DNA of 64,000 bases from positions 124,001-188,000 of the forward strand of contig CAWHAP010000018.1 of assembly GCA_963827335.1 (NCBI GenBank). Reading direction: 5' to 3'. The notes beneath the pieces were generated by a model. It was not told the origin of the DNA. It ran no database searches and saw nothing but the letters and a program-made list of their open reading frames with translations. Each line of letters opens with the position of its first letter. The first letter of the stretch is position 1. The stretch comes from DASQMT01 sp963827335. Lineage in GTDB: Bacteria > Actinomycetota > Thermoleophilia > Solirubrobacterales > Solirubrobacteraceae. Both the position numbers and the translations under genes were made by a program. Of this stretch, positions 53,505 through 62,137 are shown piece after piece.

Positions 53505-54851
53505 TCAGGCGTGGCGCGGCCGCGTGAGCGCCTTGACGAACTCCTCGAGCTGGCGCGTGGTCCAGCACTCGTGGAGCTCGCAGAACGGGGCGTAGGCCTG
53601 CACGACCGAGTCGCCGTAGTTCCAGTACAGCTGCGGCTCGGGGTTGAGCCAGAACGTCCGCCCGGCGCGGGCGGCGATGCGGGCGAAGGCGTCGGCGCGC
53701 GGGTCGCGGCCGTTCGTGCGCGCGTCGCCGAGCACGATCACCGTGGCCCGCGGGTGCAGATCCTCCTCGACCAGCGCCAGGAACTCGCGCCAGACGCGCC
53801 CGTAGTCCGTGTAGCCCGACACGTCGGCGACGCCCGCGTCCCGCCCGATCGCCTCCGAGACGGCCTTGAAGTTGCGCTCGCGGGCGAAGACGTCGGTGAC
53901 CTCGCTGATCCGCTCCACGAAGACGAACGAGCGCATCTTGCGGAACGAGTCGTGCAGGGCGTGCAGGACGGAGAGGAAGAAGACCGAGGCGCTCGTGACG
54001 CTCGTCGAGACGTCGCAGAGCACGTAGAGCTCGGGCCGCCGCGGCCGCTGCGGGCGGTACTTGAGCACGACGGGCACGCCGCCGGTCTGGAGCGAGGCGC
54101 GCATCGTGCGGCGGACGTCCACGTGGGCGTGGGCGCGCCGGCCGCGCGCCTCGTGGCCCTGCGTGGCGAGCCGGCGCTTGAGCTGCATCACGACCCGGTG
54201 CACGGCCGCGAGATCCTGGAGCGGGCCCGACGGCAGCGCGCGGTCGAGCTCGTTCAGCGGCCGGGCCGGCGGGAGGGTCTGCGTGCGCTCGATCTGGTCG
54301 CGCTCCAGCTCGCGCCGCAGCTGCTGCTCGAAGCGGCGGATCTGGTCGCGCGTGAGCGGCTCGGCGCCGTCCTCGCGCGGCTGGTCGGTGCGCAGGTCGA
54401 GCGCCCGGCGGATGCGCTGGACGTCGACCCCGAGCACGCCCGAGCCCTCGCCGCGGCGCGCGAAGGCGGCGATGGCGAGCCTGGCGAGGTCGCGCATCGC
54501 GCTCTCGTCGCCGTCGCGGATGGCCTGGATCGCCTGCTCGCGCAGGTTGTCGAGGTCGATCTGCTCGCCGCCGGTGATGCCGTCGGACTCGCCCTGCTCG
54601 CGGACGCCGTGCGCCACGGCCTGCTCCTCGACGGCGCGGAAGAAGAACCGCTCGAACACGAGGTCGAACACGCGCCGGTCGTCGGGCGACTTGGCCAGCG
54701 TCGCCGCCAGCGCCTCGCGGAACGGCGCGCGGTCGGTCCACTCCACCTCGTCGAGCGCGGCGAACGCGTCGAGCAGCTCGGACGTCCCGATCGCGACGCC
54801 CTCGGCCCGCAGGGCCTCGCCGAAGTCGACGATCCGGGCCGGCAGGCTCAC
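53505..54851 (-). CDS. VWA-domain protein, CoxE-like
   Basis: A 448-aa CoxE-type von Willebrand A protein. The N-terminal half is helical and charged. The VWA part (about residues 255-430) has the metal-dependent adhesion motif CDVSTSVT (DxSxS) and VIVLGDARTNGRDP. CoxE-like proteins work with MoxR AAA+ ATPases to mature metal enzymes; the MoxR gene overlaps this one (GTGA). No CO dehydrogenase or other client is adjacent. The GTG at 54851 is the start; the longer frame upstream is the MoxR shadow. Confidence 0.88.
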   Translation of the reverse strand: MSLPARIVDFGEALRAEGVAIGTSELLDAFAALDEVEWTDRAPFREALAATLAKSPDDRRVFDLVFERFFFRAVEEQAVAHGVREQGESDGITGGEQIDLDNLREQAIQAIRDGDESAMRDLARLAIAAFARRGEGSGVLGVDVQRIRRALDLRTDQPREDGAEPLTRDQIRRFEQQLRRELERDQIERTQTLPPARPLNELDRALPSGPLQDLAAVHRVVMQLKRRLATQGHEARGRRAHAHVDVRRTMRASLQTGGVPVVLKYRPQRPRRPELYVLCDVSTSVTSASVFFLSVLHALHDSFRKMRSFVFVERISEVTDVFARERNFKAVSEAIGRDAGVADVSGYTDYGRVWREFLALVEEDLHPRATVIVLGDARTNGRDPRADAFARIAARAGRTFWLNPEPQLYWNYGDSVVQAYAPFCELHECWTTRQLEEFVKALTRPRHA

Positions 54852-55732
54852 GTCGCGCGCGGCGCGAGGCCGAGCCGCACGCCGACGCGCTCGGCGACCA
54901 CGTCGAGGTCGGTCCGGTGCTTGACGATGATCGACATCGTCGAGCGGAAGACGTCCTCGTCGATGTCGTCGGCGCCGAGCAGCAGCAGCGCGCGCGCCCA
55001 GTCGATCGACTCCGCGATCGACGGCGGCTTCTTGAGGTCGAGGTCGCGGACCTGGGCGATCACCTCGACGAGCTTCGCGGCGACCGTCTCGGGCAGCTCG
55101 GGGGCGTGCAGCCGGACGATCTCCAGCTCGTGCTCCCGGCTCGGGTAGTCGAGCCAGAGGTAGAGGCAGCGGCGCTTGAGCGCCTCGGTGAGCTCGCGCG
55201 AGTTGTTCGAGGTGAGCAGCACGACCGGGTGCGTGCGCGCCTCGATGCGGCCCAGCTCGGGGATCGTGATCTGGAAATCCGACAGGAGCTCGAGCAGCAT
55301 CGCCTCGAACTCCTGGTCGGTCTTGTCGATCTCGTCGATCAGGAGCACCACCGGCTCCGCGGAGGTGATCGCGTGCATGAGCGGGCGCTCGAGCAGGAAC
55401 TCCTCGCCGAAGATGTCGTCCTGCACCGCGTCCCAGCCCGTGCCCGCGGCCTCGGCCTGGATCCGGAGCAGCTGCTTGCGGTAGTTCCACTCGTACAGCG
55501 CCTTGGCCTCGTCGAGGCCCTCGTAGCACTGCAGCCGCACGAGCGTGCGGCCGAGGTAGGCGGCGAGCGCCTTGGCCAGCTCCGTCTTGCCGACGCCCGC
55601 CGGGCCCTCGACGAGCACGGGCTTGCCGAGCCGGGCGGCGAGGTAGGCCACGAGCGCGGTCGACTCGCCGGGCAGGTAGCCGACGCGGCGCAGGCCGGCG
55701 TCGAGGTCGTGGACCGTCTCTGGGGAGGGCAT
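54848..55732 (-). CDS. MoxR-family AAA+ ATPase
   Basis: A 294-aa MoxR ATPase: Walker A GPAGVGKTE (about residues 43-51), Walker B LLIDEIDKTD, sensor 1 LLTSNNSRELTEALKRR and a C-terminal lid. MoxR proteins act as chaperones with VWA partners, here the overlapping CoxE-like gene. The ATG at 55732 is preferred over a TTG at 55744 that directly abuts the promoter-like AT-rich box. It is divergent from a small membrane-protein gene 26 bp away. Confidence 0.9.
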   Translation of the reverse strand: MPSPETVHDLDAGLRRVGYLPGESTALVAYLAARLGKPVLVEGPAGVGKTELAKALAAYLGRTLVRLQCYEGLDEAKALYEWNYRKQLLRIQAEAAGTGWDAVQDDIFGEEFLLERPLMHAITSAEPVVLLIDEIDKTDQEFEAMLLELLSDFQITIPELGRIEARTHPVVLLTSNNSRELTEALKRRCLYLWLDYPSREHELEIVRLHAPELPETVAAKLVEVIAQVRDLDLKKPPSIAESIDWARALLLLGADDIDEDVFRSTMSIIVKHRTDLDVVAERVGVRLGLAPRAT

Positions 55733-55745
55733 CGGGACCGGCAAG

Positions 55746-55752
55746 GATAATT
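55746..55752. promoter_or_regulatory. Shared divergent -10 element
   Basis: GGATAAT (55745-55751 region) gives a TATAAT-like box on the plus strand 7 nt before the GTG at 55759. Its complement ATTATCC serves as a -10-like box towards the MoxR gene. It is the only AT-rich patch between the two start codons. Confidence 0.5.
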
Positions 55753-55758
55753 GGCCGC

Positions 55759-55935
55759 GTGCCGCTCGCCGCGTTCGCGCCGTCGCCCGTCCCGTTCATC
55801 CTCCTGATGGCGCTCGGCTTCGCGATCGGGGTCGGCGGGCACATCTACCGCTCCCGCCCCGCGATCGCGACCGGGATCGGGCTCATCTTCATCGCCACGC
55901 TGCTGCTGCCGCTGGTGATCTACGGGACCGACTAG
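55759..55935 (+). CDS. Small membrane protein, 58 aa
   Basis: A short frame with GTG start encoding two membrane helices (about residues 10-27, PFILLMALGFAIGVGGH; and 36-55, TGIGLIFIATLLLPLVIY) joined by the basic turn IYRSRPAIA. I do not recognise the family. Support comes from the GATAAT box 7 nt before the start, the clean two-helix topology, and its position 14 bp upstream of the DUF2294 gene. Confidence 0.65.
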   Translation: MPLAAFAPSPVPFILLMALGFAIGVGGHIYRSRPAIATGIGLIFIATLLLPLVIYGTD

Positions 55936-55949
55936 GGAAGGACACGAGC

Positions 55950-56369
55950 ATGAGCGAGTCATCCGGCACCGCCGAGGAGCTGCTGCGCGCCGCCGACGGC
56001 GAGGCCCGCGAGCAGCCGGGCTCCGTCCGCGCCGCCCTGGCCAACGCGATGGTCGGGCTGAAGAAGCAGTACTACGGCCTCGGCCCGACGGCGGCGCGCG
56101 CGTGGCTGCTCGACGACTACGTGTTCGTCGCGATGGAGGGCGGGCTCACGCGCAACGAGCAGACCCTGCTGGCCGACGGCAAGGCCGACGTGGTGCGCAG
56201 CTACCGCCTGAGCTTCCAGGAGACGGTGCGCGAGACGCTCACCTCGGCGGTGGAGGAGATCGTCGGCCGAAAGGTGCTCGACTACCACAGCCAGATCGTC
56301 TTCGAGCCGCCGCGGACGTTCGAGATCTTCGTGCTGGCGCCGCAGGAGTCGTCCGACCGCGCGGGGTGA
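55950..56369 (+). CDS. DUF2294 protein
   Basis: A 139-aa protein matching the DUF2294 family: KQYYGLGPTAARAWLLDDYVFVAMEGGLTRNEQTLLADGK (about residues 32-71), then ETVRETLTSAVEEIVGRKVLDYHSQI. The function is unknown; members are often found beside membrane or regulatory genes. GGAAGGA lies 7 nt before the ATG. It is probably cotranscribed with the preceding small membrane protein. Confidence 0.8.
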   Translation: MSESSGTAEELLRAADGEAREQPGSVRAALANAMVGLKKQYYGLGPTAARAWLLDDYVFVAMEGGLTRNEQTLLADGKADVVRSYRLSFQETVRETLTSAVEEIVGRKVLDYHSQIVFEPPRTFEIFVLAPQESSDRAG

Positions 56370-56387
56370 CGATACCCTGACCGGCGA

Positions 56388-56506
56388 ACGTCGGCGGGGC
56401 CGCGGGAGCGGAACCGTCGCGCGCATCGCCGGCAGGCGGGCAGTCGCCGCTCTTCCCAGGAGCGGAGGCGCCTCCTCACCAGATCACGCCCCGAGGAGGC
56501 ACCGCC
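56388..56506 (+). promoter_or_regulatory. Structured leader with RBS-sequestering switch
   Basis: After a TACCCT -10-like box just past the DUF2294 stop, a leader of about 120 nt precedes the Crp-like gene. The ribosome-binding site GAGGAGGC (56493-56500) pairs perfectly with GCCTCCTC (56470-56477). That same upstream strand can instead pair with GGAGGC (56464-56469), forming the palindrome GGAGGCGCCTCC. The two states would close or open the site. It matches no riboswitch class I can recall. Confidence 0.5.
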
Positions 56507-57214
56507 GTGCTCACCGAACCATCACGCGACCGACTGCACGAGCTCGATCCCGAGCTCGCCGCCGCACTGGGCAACCTGCCCGTCCCGATCCGGCACGTCC
56601 GGCGCGGGCCCATGACCCTGCCGCCCCGGCACAGCGACCCGCTGCTCGGCGCGGTGCTCATCGACGGGCTCCTGGCGCAGGAGGTCCTGCTCGCCGACAA
56701 CGTGAGCCACGAGCTGCTCGGCCCCGGCGACGTGCTGCTGCCGTGGCCGGACGACGACCCGACGGCGCTCGTGCCGGCCCAGGCCCGCTGGACCGCGTTC
56801 GCGCCGGTGCGGCTCGCGCTCGTCCATGCGCGGCTGGCCCTCGTGGCGCCGGACGTCACCGGGGTGCTGGTGCGGCGCGCCGCGGAGCGCTCGCGGCGGC
56901 AGAGCCTCGCCCAGGCGGTGGCGCAGCTCAACGGCGTCGACCGCCGGGTGCTCGCGCTGTTCTGGCTGCTCGCCGAGCGCTGGGGCCGGGTCACGCGGGA
57001 CGGCGTCGCGGTCCAGGTGTCGGTGCCGCACCGGGTCATCGCCGGCCTGGTCGGCGCGCGGCGGCCGACCGTGTCCTCCGCCCTGATCCGCCTGCAGGCC
57101 GAGGGCCGGCTCGTGCGCCGCGCGGCGGACTGGCTGCTCACCGGGGATCCGGTCGGGGCGCCAGTGGCCGACGTCGTGCGGATCATCGCGGTCCGCAACG
57201 CGCACGCGGCGTAG
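56507..57214 (+). CDS. Crp/Fnr-family transcriptional regulator
   Basis: A 235-aa Crp/Fnr-like protein. The N-terminal cyclic-nucleotide-binding-like beta-roll (about residues 25-120) is divergent and lacks the usual phosphate-binding cassette. A dimer helix (about 125-150) leads to the winged helix with VPHRVIAGLVGARRPTVSSALIRLQAEGRLVRR (about 185-220). The ligand may not be cAMP. GAGGAGG lies 7-8 nt before the GTG start but can be hidden in a hairpin. No target operon is evident in the window. Confidence 0.82.
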   Translation: MLTEPSRDRLHELDPELAAALGNLPVPIRHVRRGPMTLPPRHSDPLLGAVLIDGLLAQEVLLADNVSHELLGPGDVLLPWPDDDPTALVPAQARWTAFAPVRLALVHARLALVAPDVTGVLVRRAAERSRRQSLAQAVAQLNGVDRRVLALFWLLAERWGRVTRDGVAVQVSVPHRVIAGLVGARRPTVSSALIRLQAEGRLVRRAADWLLTGDPVGAPVADVVRIIAVRNAHAA

Positions 57215-57225
57215 CGCGGCGGCCC

Positions 57226-57972
57226 TCAGAACAGGCGCTCGGCCTCGGGCGGCGGCGGGTCGCCGTCGTCGGGGCCGTCGGCGCCCGCCTCCCGGGCGGC
57301 CTGCCGGCGCGCGGACCGCTCCGCCGGCCCCGGCGCCCCGGTCCGCGGGGCGGCCGGCTCGACGCGGCCCGGGGCCTCGGGGACGTCGCCCTCCCAGCCC
57401 GGCGGCTCGCGCAGCACCTCGGTCACGGCCGTGGCCTCGCCCTGGCGCGGCGCGCGCCGCTCGCCGCGCTCGGGTCGCGGCGGGCGCTCCCAGCCCGCGT
57501 CGTCGGCCGCCGGGTTCGGCGGCTCCGGCCGGTGCGCCGCCCGCACCCGCGCGCCGGCCGCGGTCAGCACGCCCGCGACGAGCAGCGCGACGAACATGCC
57601 CCACTGGATGCCGACGTTCGCGGCCTGGTCGTTGACGTCCGGCTTGTCGAACAGGCGCCACACGAGCAGGGCGACGGCCCAGGCCCCGGCCCCCATGATC
57701 ACCGTGCCGTCGCCGCCGGGGAGGTGGAACGCCTTGCGCTGCGCGCGCGCCCACACGAGGTAGAGCACGCCCGCGGCGACGAGCAGCACCGCGGCCTCCA
57801 CGAACGAGAACACGCCGAACGCCGACAGGTTCGCGGTCTTCGCCTCGCCGCCGGCGACGAACGACTTCTCGTACCAGGGCAGGAACATGGTCAGCCCGAG
57901 GCCGGCGGCGGCGCCGGCGGCCTGCTGCAGCTCGCGCGGGAGCGCGCGGAAGGCGGGGATGGCGGCCGTCAC
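57226..57972 (-). CDS. Membrane protein with long disordered tail
   Basis: A 248-aa protein with four likely membrane helices (about residues 18-35, 50-72, 88-106 and 118-138) and a long Pro/Arg/Glu/Asp-rich cytoplasmic tail (about 145-248). I do not recognise the family. GTG start at 57972, with TAGACT 10 nt upstream and no ribosome-binding site. It follows the ArsA-like gene and a 122-aa ORF on the same strand. Confidence 0.65.
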   Translation of the reverse strand: MTAAIPAFRALPRELQQAAGAAAGLGLTMFLPWYEKSFVAGGEAKTANLSAFGVFSFVEAAVLLVAAGVLYLVWARAQRKAFHLPGGDGTVIMGAGAWAVALLVWRLFDKPDVNDQAANVGIQWGMFVALLVAGVLTAAGARVRAAHRPEPPNPAADDAGWERPPRPERGERRAPRQGEATAVTEVLREPPGWEGDVPEAPGRVEPAAPRTGAPGPAERSARRQAAREAGADGPDDGDPPPPEAERLF

Positions 57973-57997
57973 CGTGAAGCTGAGTCTACGTCCCGCG

Positions 57998-58366
57998 TCA
58001 GTCCAGCGGGATGTCCTCGACCTCGACGCCGGCGCGTCGCGGGCCGGGCTCCCCGAGCCGCTCCAGGTACCAGTCGAGCAGCGCGCGCAGGGCGGCCAGC
58101 AGGTCGCGCAGCGCCTCGGCGAGCTGGCGCGACAGCTCCGCGGGGATGGCGTCGCGCACCGCGTCGACGAGCAGCAGCAGCGACCTGAGGTCGGGCCCGG
58201 AGGCCGGCGGCGGGGTGCTGCCCGTGCTGTCCCAGCCGCGCGGCGGCACGGCCTCGGCGCCGGACTCCTCGGCCTGGCGCTGCGCCTCGCGCACGAGCCG
58301 GTCGGCCGCGGCGTGCGCCTCGTCCAGGTGCACGCGGACGGCGTCCAGGTCGTCGCGCTCAGGCAA
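57998..58366 (-). CDS. Hypothetical helical protein, 122 aa
   Basis: A soluble acidic protein with a heptad-like N-terminal helix (LDEAHAAADRLVREAQRQAEE), a Ser/Pro linker (about residues 45-58) and a C-terminal amphipathic helical region (LLLLVDAVRDAIPAELSRQLAEALRDLLAALRALLDWYLERL). I do not recognise the family. Its start overlaps the end of the ArsA-like gene by 8 bp, so the two are cotranslated; it may be a partner of that ATPase. Confidence 0.65.
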   Translation of the reverse strand: MPERDDLDAVRVHLDEAHAAADRLVREAQRQAEESGAEAVPPRGWDSTGSTPPPASGPDLRSLLLLVDAVRDAIPAELSRQLAEALRDLLAALRALLDWYLERLGEPGPRRAGVEVEDIPLD

Positions 58367-59525
58367 AGCGCACCACCAGCGCGCCGTCGTCGAGCGCCGC
58401 GCCCGACGGCCGGAGCGCCGCCAGCGCGGGCGGCAGCACGACCGTGCGCTTGCGCCCGTCCACGCGGACGACCAGCTCGTCGCCGACCTTCTTGAGCGAC
58501 ACGTCGCCCTTCTCGGCGAACGGCACGGCGAGGCGCACGTAGCCGACGCCGTCGTCGAGGCCGAACTCCTGCGCGAGCCCGGTGTGGAGCAGCGCGGCTG
58601 GGTCGCCGTCGCCGAACACGGCGCCGGCCAGCCGGTCGAGCATCCCGGGCCCCACGACCTCGGACTCGAAGTAGGGCGCCCGCAGCACGGGGACGGGCGC
58701 GAACCCCTCGCGCACCCGGACCAGCTCCTCCTGCTGGCGCGCGCGCCACGCGCCGAAGTAGGTGCCCGCCAGCTCGTCCGGGAAGACGCGGTTCACGATC
58801 ACGGCATCGGTCAGGTACCCGTACAGGCTCAGGTAGGTGAACGTGCGCATCGCCTCGGCGACGACCATCCGGTCGGGCGTCATCACGAGCCGGAGCGACA
58901 CGGCGTCGCGGTCGCGCAGGAGGTCGTGCATGGCGACGAGGTTCGCGGCGAGCCCCTGCACCTCGCCCATGACGTCCTCGTCCGGGAGGCGCAGGTCCAG
59001 GAACGCGCGCGCGAGCGGGCGCGCCGCCGCGAGCAGCTGCGTCTCGCGCCCGACGAGCTTGCCGAGCCACCAGCGCGCGGCCTCGGGGAACGAGAGCAGC
59101 CGCAGCGTCTCGCCCGTGGGCGCGCAGTCGACGACGATCACGTCCCAGTCGCCCGACTCGACGTGGCGCTTGAGCCGCAGCAGGCTGAAGAGCTCGTCGC
59201 CGCCGGGCGGGACGGTCAGCTCCTCGGCGGCGATCCGGTCCACGCCGCGCTCCACCAGGACCTGCCCGAGCCAGCCCTGCACCGCGGACCAGTGCCGCTC
59301 GAGCTCGACCTGCGCCGAGACCTGCTGCGCCCACAGGTTCGGCGCCAGCTCGCCCGGCTCGTCGCCGACCGGCGCCTCGAGGACGTCGGCGAGCGAGTGC
59401 GCCGGATCCGTCGAGAGCACGACCGTGCGCAGGCCCGCCGCGGCGCAGCGGCGGGCGGTGGCGGCGGCGACGGACGTCTTGCCGACGCCGCCCTTGCCCG
59501 TGTAGAGGATGGTGCGCGGGGCCAT
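58359..59525 (-). CDS. ArsA/Get3-like ATPase with HSP20-like C-terminus
   Basis: A 388-aa ATPase of the ArsA/Get3 group. The deviant P-loop GKGGVGKTS is at residues 10-18, the switch I region is STDPAHSLADVL and switch II is VVDCAPTGETLRLL. The C-terminal segment (about residues 310-388, VRLAVPFAEKGDVSLKKVGDELVVRV) matches the ArsA HSP20-like domain. No arsenite exporter or ArsR is near and the ArsA metal-site cysteines are absent, so tail-anchored-protein or other client handling is more likely than arsenite pumping. Overlap with the next ORF suggests a shared complex. Confidence 0.85.
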   Translation of the reverse strand: MAPRTILYTGKGGVGKTSVAAATARRCAAAGLRTVVLSTDPAHSLADVLEAPVGDEPGELAPNLWAQQVSAQVELERHWSAVQGWLGQVLVERGVDRIAAEELTVPPGGDELFSLLRLKRHVESGDWDVIVVDCAPTGETLRLLSFPEAARWWLGKLVGRETQLLAAARPLARAFLDLRLPDEDVMGEVQGLAANLVAMHDLLRDRDAVSLRLVMTPDRMVVAEAMRTFTYLSLYGYLTDAVIVNRVFPDELAGTYFGAWRARQQEELVRVREGFAPVPVLRAPYFESEVVGPGMLDRLAGAVFGDGDPAALLHTGLAQEFGLDDGVGYVRLAVPFAEKGDVSLKKVGDELVVRVDGRKRTVVLPPALAALRPSGAALDDGALVVRFA

Positions 59526-59539
59526 GGCCGGCCCCGAGC

Positions 59540-60919
59540 CTACTTCGCGGGGCGCCGGCGCTTCGCCCTGAGCACCTCGACGGGCGCCTCGACGCTCGCC
59601 GCGTTGCCGGCCAGATCGGTCGCGTCGACGCGGACGACGTAGCCGCCCCTGCGGCGCGGCACGTCCCAGCTCACGGTGCGCGTCCCGCGCCCGACCGTGC
59701 CGGCGGCGACCGACAGCACGCGCTCCCCGTCCGGCGCGGTCACGGTGATCGTGGTGCGCGCGATCTTCGAGAGCGAGAACCGCAGCACGGCGTCGGTGCC
59801 GCCGCGGACGCGACGTGTCCGGACGGCCAGCTCCGGCGGGGTCGTCAGGTACGCGGTGAAGTGCGCCTCGGCGCCGCAGTAGACCTCGGCGCCCGTGCGG
59901 TCGCACAGGCCGGCGAGGAAGTCGCGCAGCAGCGTGTGGTAGCCCAGATCGGACTCGCGGGTGATCGCGCCGCGCGAGTAGAGCGACCACGCGCCGGTGT
60001 CGAACGCCGGCACCTCGCGCCGGGCGGCCAGCTCGCCCTCCGCGAACAGCTGCGCGGCGCGCGGGTCGCCGGTCAGGTCCGCGACGTCCCAGAGGCCGAC
60101 GAGCGACTGCACGAAGCCGTTGAGGATGTGCAGCGACGGCCAGAACGAGTACTGCGCGTAGTGCACGCCCTGGCCGTCCTGCGCCGGGACCCGCACGCCC
60201 GTCGGCGGCGCCTGCTCGAACAGCTTCAGCCCGTCCTGGATGCGCGGCAGCAGCTCCGGCATCCGCCCGAGCTTCACGGCGGAGCGCGCGATCGCCTGCA
60301 GTCCCGTGCCCTGCGCGAGCCCGGAGACCCACGGGGGCCTGCCGCCGTCGAACGTGAAGTAGTACTCCCACGCGAGCCCCCCGCCGCGCGGCACGGCCAC
60401 GGCCATCAGCTCGTCGAGCAGCACGGTGTTGCGCGCGTTGTTGCGCCGGCTGCCCTTCGCGTAGGCGTTGAGCTTGCCGAAGTTCGCGAGCGGATGGAGC
60501 TGGATGCCCTGGCCCGGGACGTACTGCCAGACGAGCTCGGAGCCCTCGAAGGTGACGCGCTGGCCGTTGGCGAGCAGCGGCTCGGCCGACCACCACTCGG
60601 CGTTGCGCTGGAGCGTGAGGAAGAGCGGGAACAGCCGGCCGGCGCGCAGCTGTCCGCGCTGCGCGATGCCGACCACGGCCTTCAGCGCGCCCTTGAGCTC
60701 CACCTTGCGCGCGCCCGTCAGCGACCGGATGCGGCGCTTGACGTCGGCGTGGATCGCGCGGTCGGCGTCGTAGGTCGCCTGGTCGATCGAGCCGGCCTGG
60801 TAGAGCCGCGCGAGCTCCCGCGGGATCGTACGGCGCGGCTTGGCGTCGGCCGCCTGGGGCCCGCCGAGCAGGACAACCAGCGCAACACAGGCGCAACTGA
60901 GTAAAGCTTTGAACGGCAT
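59540..60919 (-). CDS. D-glucuronyl C5-epimerase-like secreted protein
   Basis: A 459-aa exported protein with a signal peptide (residues 1 to about 26). The middle (about residues 110-345) resembles the D-glucuronyl C5-epimerase C-terminal domain: GQGIQLHPLANFGKLN, SFWPSLHILNGFVQSLVGLWD, FDTGAWSLYSRG and DLGYHTLLRDFLAGLC. An Ig-like domain (about 360-455) follows. Enzymes of this family epimerise uronic acids within polymers; here it could act on a cell-surface glycan. TAGCAT ends 6 nt before the ATG. No polysaccharide synthesis genes are adjacent. Confidence 0.75.
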   Translation of the reverse strand: MPFKALLSCACVALVVLLGGPQAADAKPRRTIPRELARLYQAGSIDQATYDADRAIHADVKRRIRSLTGARKVELKGALKAVVGIAQRGQLRAGRLFPLFLTLQRNAEWWSAEPLLANGQRVTFEGSELVWQYVPGQGIQLHPLANFGKLNAYAKGSRRNNARNTVLLDELMAVAVPRGGGLAWEYYFTFDGGRPPWVSGLAQGTGLQAIARSAVKLGRMPELLPRIQDGLKLFEQAPPTGVRVPAQDGQGVHYAQYSFWPSLHILNGFVQSLVGLWDVADLTGDPRAAQLFAEGELAARREVPAFDTGAWSLYSRGAITRESDLGYHTLLRDFLAGLCDRTGAEVYCGAEAHFTAYLTTPPELAVRTRRVRGGTDAVLRFSLSKIARTTITVTAPDGERVLSVAAGTVGRGTRTVSWDVPRRRGGYVVRVDATDLAGNAASVEAPVEVLRAKRRRPAK

Positions 60920-61010
60920 GATCCGATGCTAGGCTCGCCTGGCCGGCTCGCCACCCGCTGCAACACAGCCTGCGGCCGTCCGTTTCGCCATCACAGGAGA
61001 CCTGTCACTG

Positions 61011-62111
61011 ATGACCCGCCTTCGCCCCGCCGTGCTCTCGCTGCTGTTCCTGGGGGTGGTGGCGCTCCTCTTCACCGCCTGCGGCGGCGACGACGGAGGA
61101 GGCGGCGCAGAGGGCAAGGAGGCGTCCGCCTCGACCGACGTGAACACGCTCCTGGAGCAGACCTTCACGGGGTCCAAGGAGGTCAAGTCGGGCAACCTGA
61201 AGCTGGCCATGAGCATCAAGGCCCAGGGCGGCGACGCCGAGGAGCTGGAGGGCCCGGTCAACCTCAGCCTCGAGGGCCCCTTCCAGGCCCAGGGCAAGGG
61301 CAAGCTGCCCAAGTTCAAGCTCGACGCGTCCTTCGAGGGCGCCGGCCAGAAGCTCTCCGCGGGCGCGACCTCGACGGGCGAGAAGGGCTACGTCTCCTTC
61401 CAGGGCACCGACTACGTGCTCGAGGACCAGATCTTCCAGCAGTTCAGGGCCGGCTTCGAGGAGGCCCAGAAGCAGGGCGGCGGCGAGGAGAACCAGAGCT
61501 TCGCGTCGCTGGGCATGGACCCGCGCAAGTGGCTCACGGGCGCCAAGAACGCGGGCGACGCGAAGGTCGGTGACGAGGACACGATCAAGATCACCGGCGG
61601 CGTCGACATGGCCAAGCTGCTCGACGACGTCAACACCGCGCTCGGCAAGGCCTCGTCGCTCGGCCTCGGCGCCACCGGCGAGGTGCCGGAGAAGCTCACG
61701 GCCGACCAGCGCAAGCAGGTCCTCGACGCGGTCAAGGACCCCAAGGTCGAGATCTACACCGGCAAGGACGACTCGATCCTGCGCCGGCTCGTGGTCGACC
61801 TCGGCATCGAGGAGGCCTCGAGCGGCACGACCGGGACGATCGCGTTCGACGTCTCGATCGAGAACCTCAACGAGGACCAGGAGATCGCCGAGCCCTCGGA
61901 CGCCAAGCCGTTCAACGAGCTGCTCGGGCAGCTCGGCGGTCTCGGCGCGCTGAGCGGCGGCTCCGGCGCGAGCGGGAGCGGCTCCTCCGACGACGGCGGC
62001 GCGGCCGCTGGCGGCTCAACGGAGGATCTCGAGGCGTACTCGAAGTGCCTGACGGACGCCGGCAGCGACGTCGACGCGGCGCGTAAGTGCGCCGACCTCC
62101 TGACCGGCTGA
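61011..62111 (+). CDS. LppX/LprG-like lipoprotein
   Basis: A 366-aa lipoprotein with lipobox FTAC (Cys24) followed by a Gly/Asp-rich linker. The body (about residues 45-300) resembles the LppX_LprAFG lipid-carrier fold in layout (VKSGNLKLAMSIKAQGG, YVSFQGTDYVL, ILRRLVVDLGIE). A Gly/Ser-rich linker (about 315-340) leads to a 30-aa end with two cysteines (AYSKCLTDAGSDVDAARKCADLL). Such proteins shuttle lipids outside the membrane. CAGGAGAC lies upstream of the ATG. The family assignment is by pattern only. Confidence 0.65.
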   Translation: MTRLRPAVLSLLFLGVVALLFTACGGDDGGGGAEGKEASASTDVNTLLEQTFTGSKEVKSGNLKLAMSIKAQGGDAEELEGPVNLSLEGPFQAQGKGKLPKFKLDASFEGAGQKLSAGATSTGEKGYVSFQGTDYVLEDQIFQQFRAGFEEAQKQGGGEENQSFASLGMDPRKWLTGAKNAGDAKVGDEDTIKITGGVDMAKLLDDVNTALGKASSLGLGATGEVPEKLTADQRKQVLDAVKDPKVEIYTGKDDSILRRLVVDLGIEEASSGTTGTIAFDVSIENLNEDQEIAEPSDAKPFNELLGQLGGLGALSGGSGASGSGSSDDGGAAAGGSTEDLEAYSKCLTDAGSDVDAARKCADLLTG

Positions 62112-62137
62112 ACGACACGTTGTCGTAGACGAGCCGG
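62104..62137 (+). terminator. Nested hairpin after the lipoprotein gene
   Basis: Outer arms CCGGCT (62104-62109) and AGCCGG (62132-62137) enclose an inner perfect 6-bp hairpin ACGACA-CGT-TGTCGT (62112-62126). It begins at the lipoprotein stop codon. There is no T-tract. Confidence 0.55.

Noticed and set aside
58359..59525. Arsenite efflux ATPase annotation
   Set aside because: No arsenite permease, ArsR or metal-site cysteines; Get3-like is the safer description.
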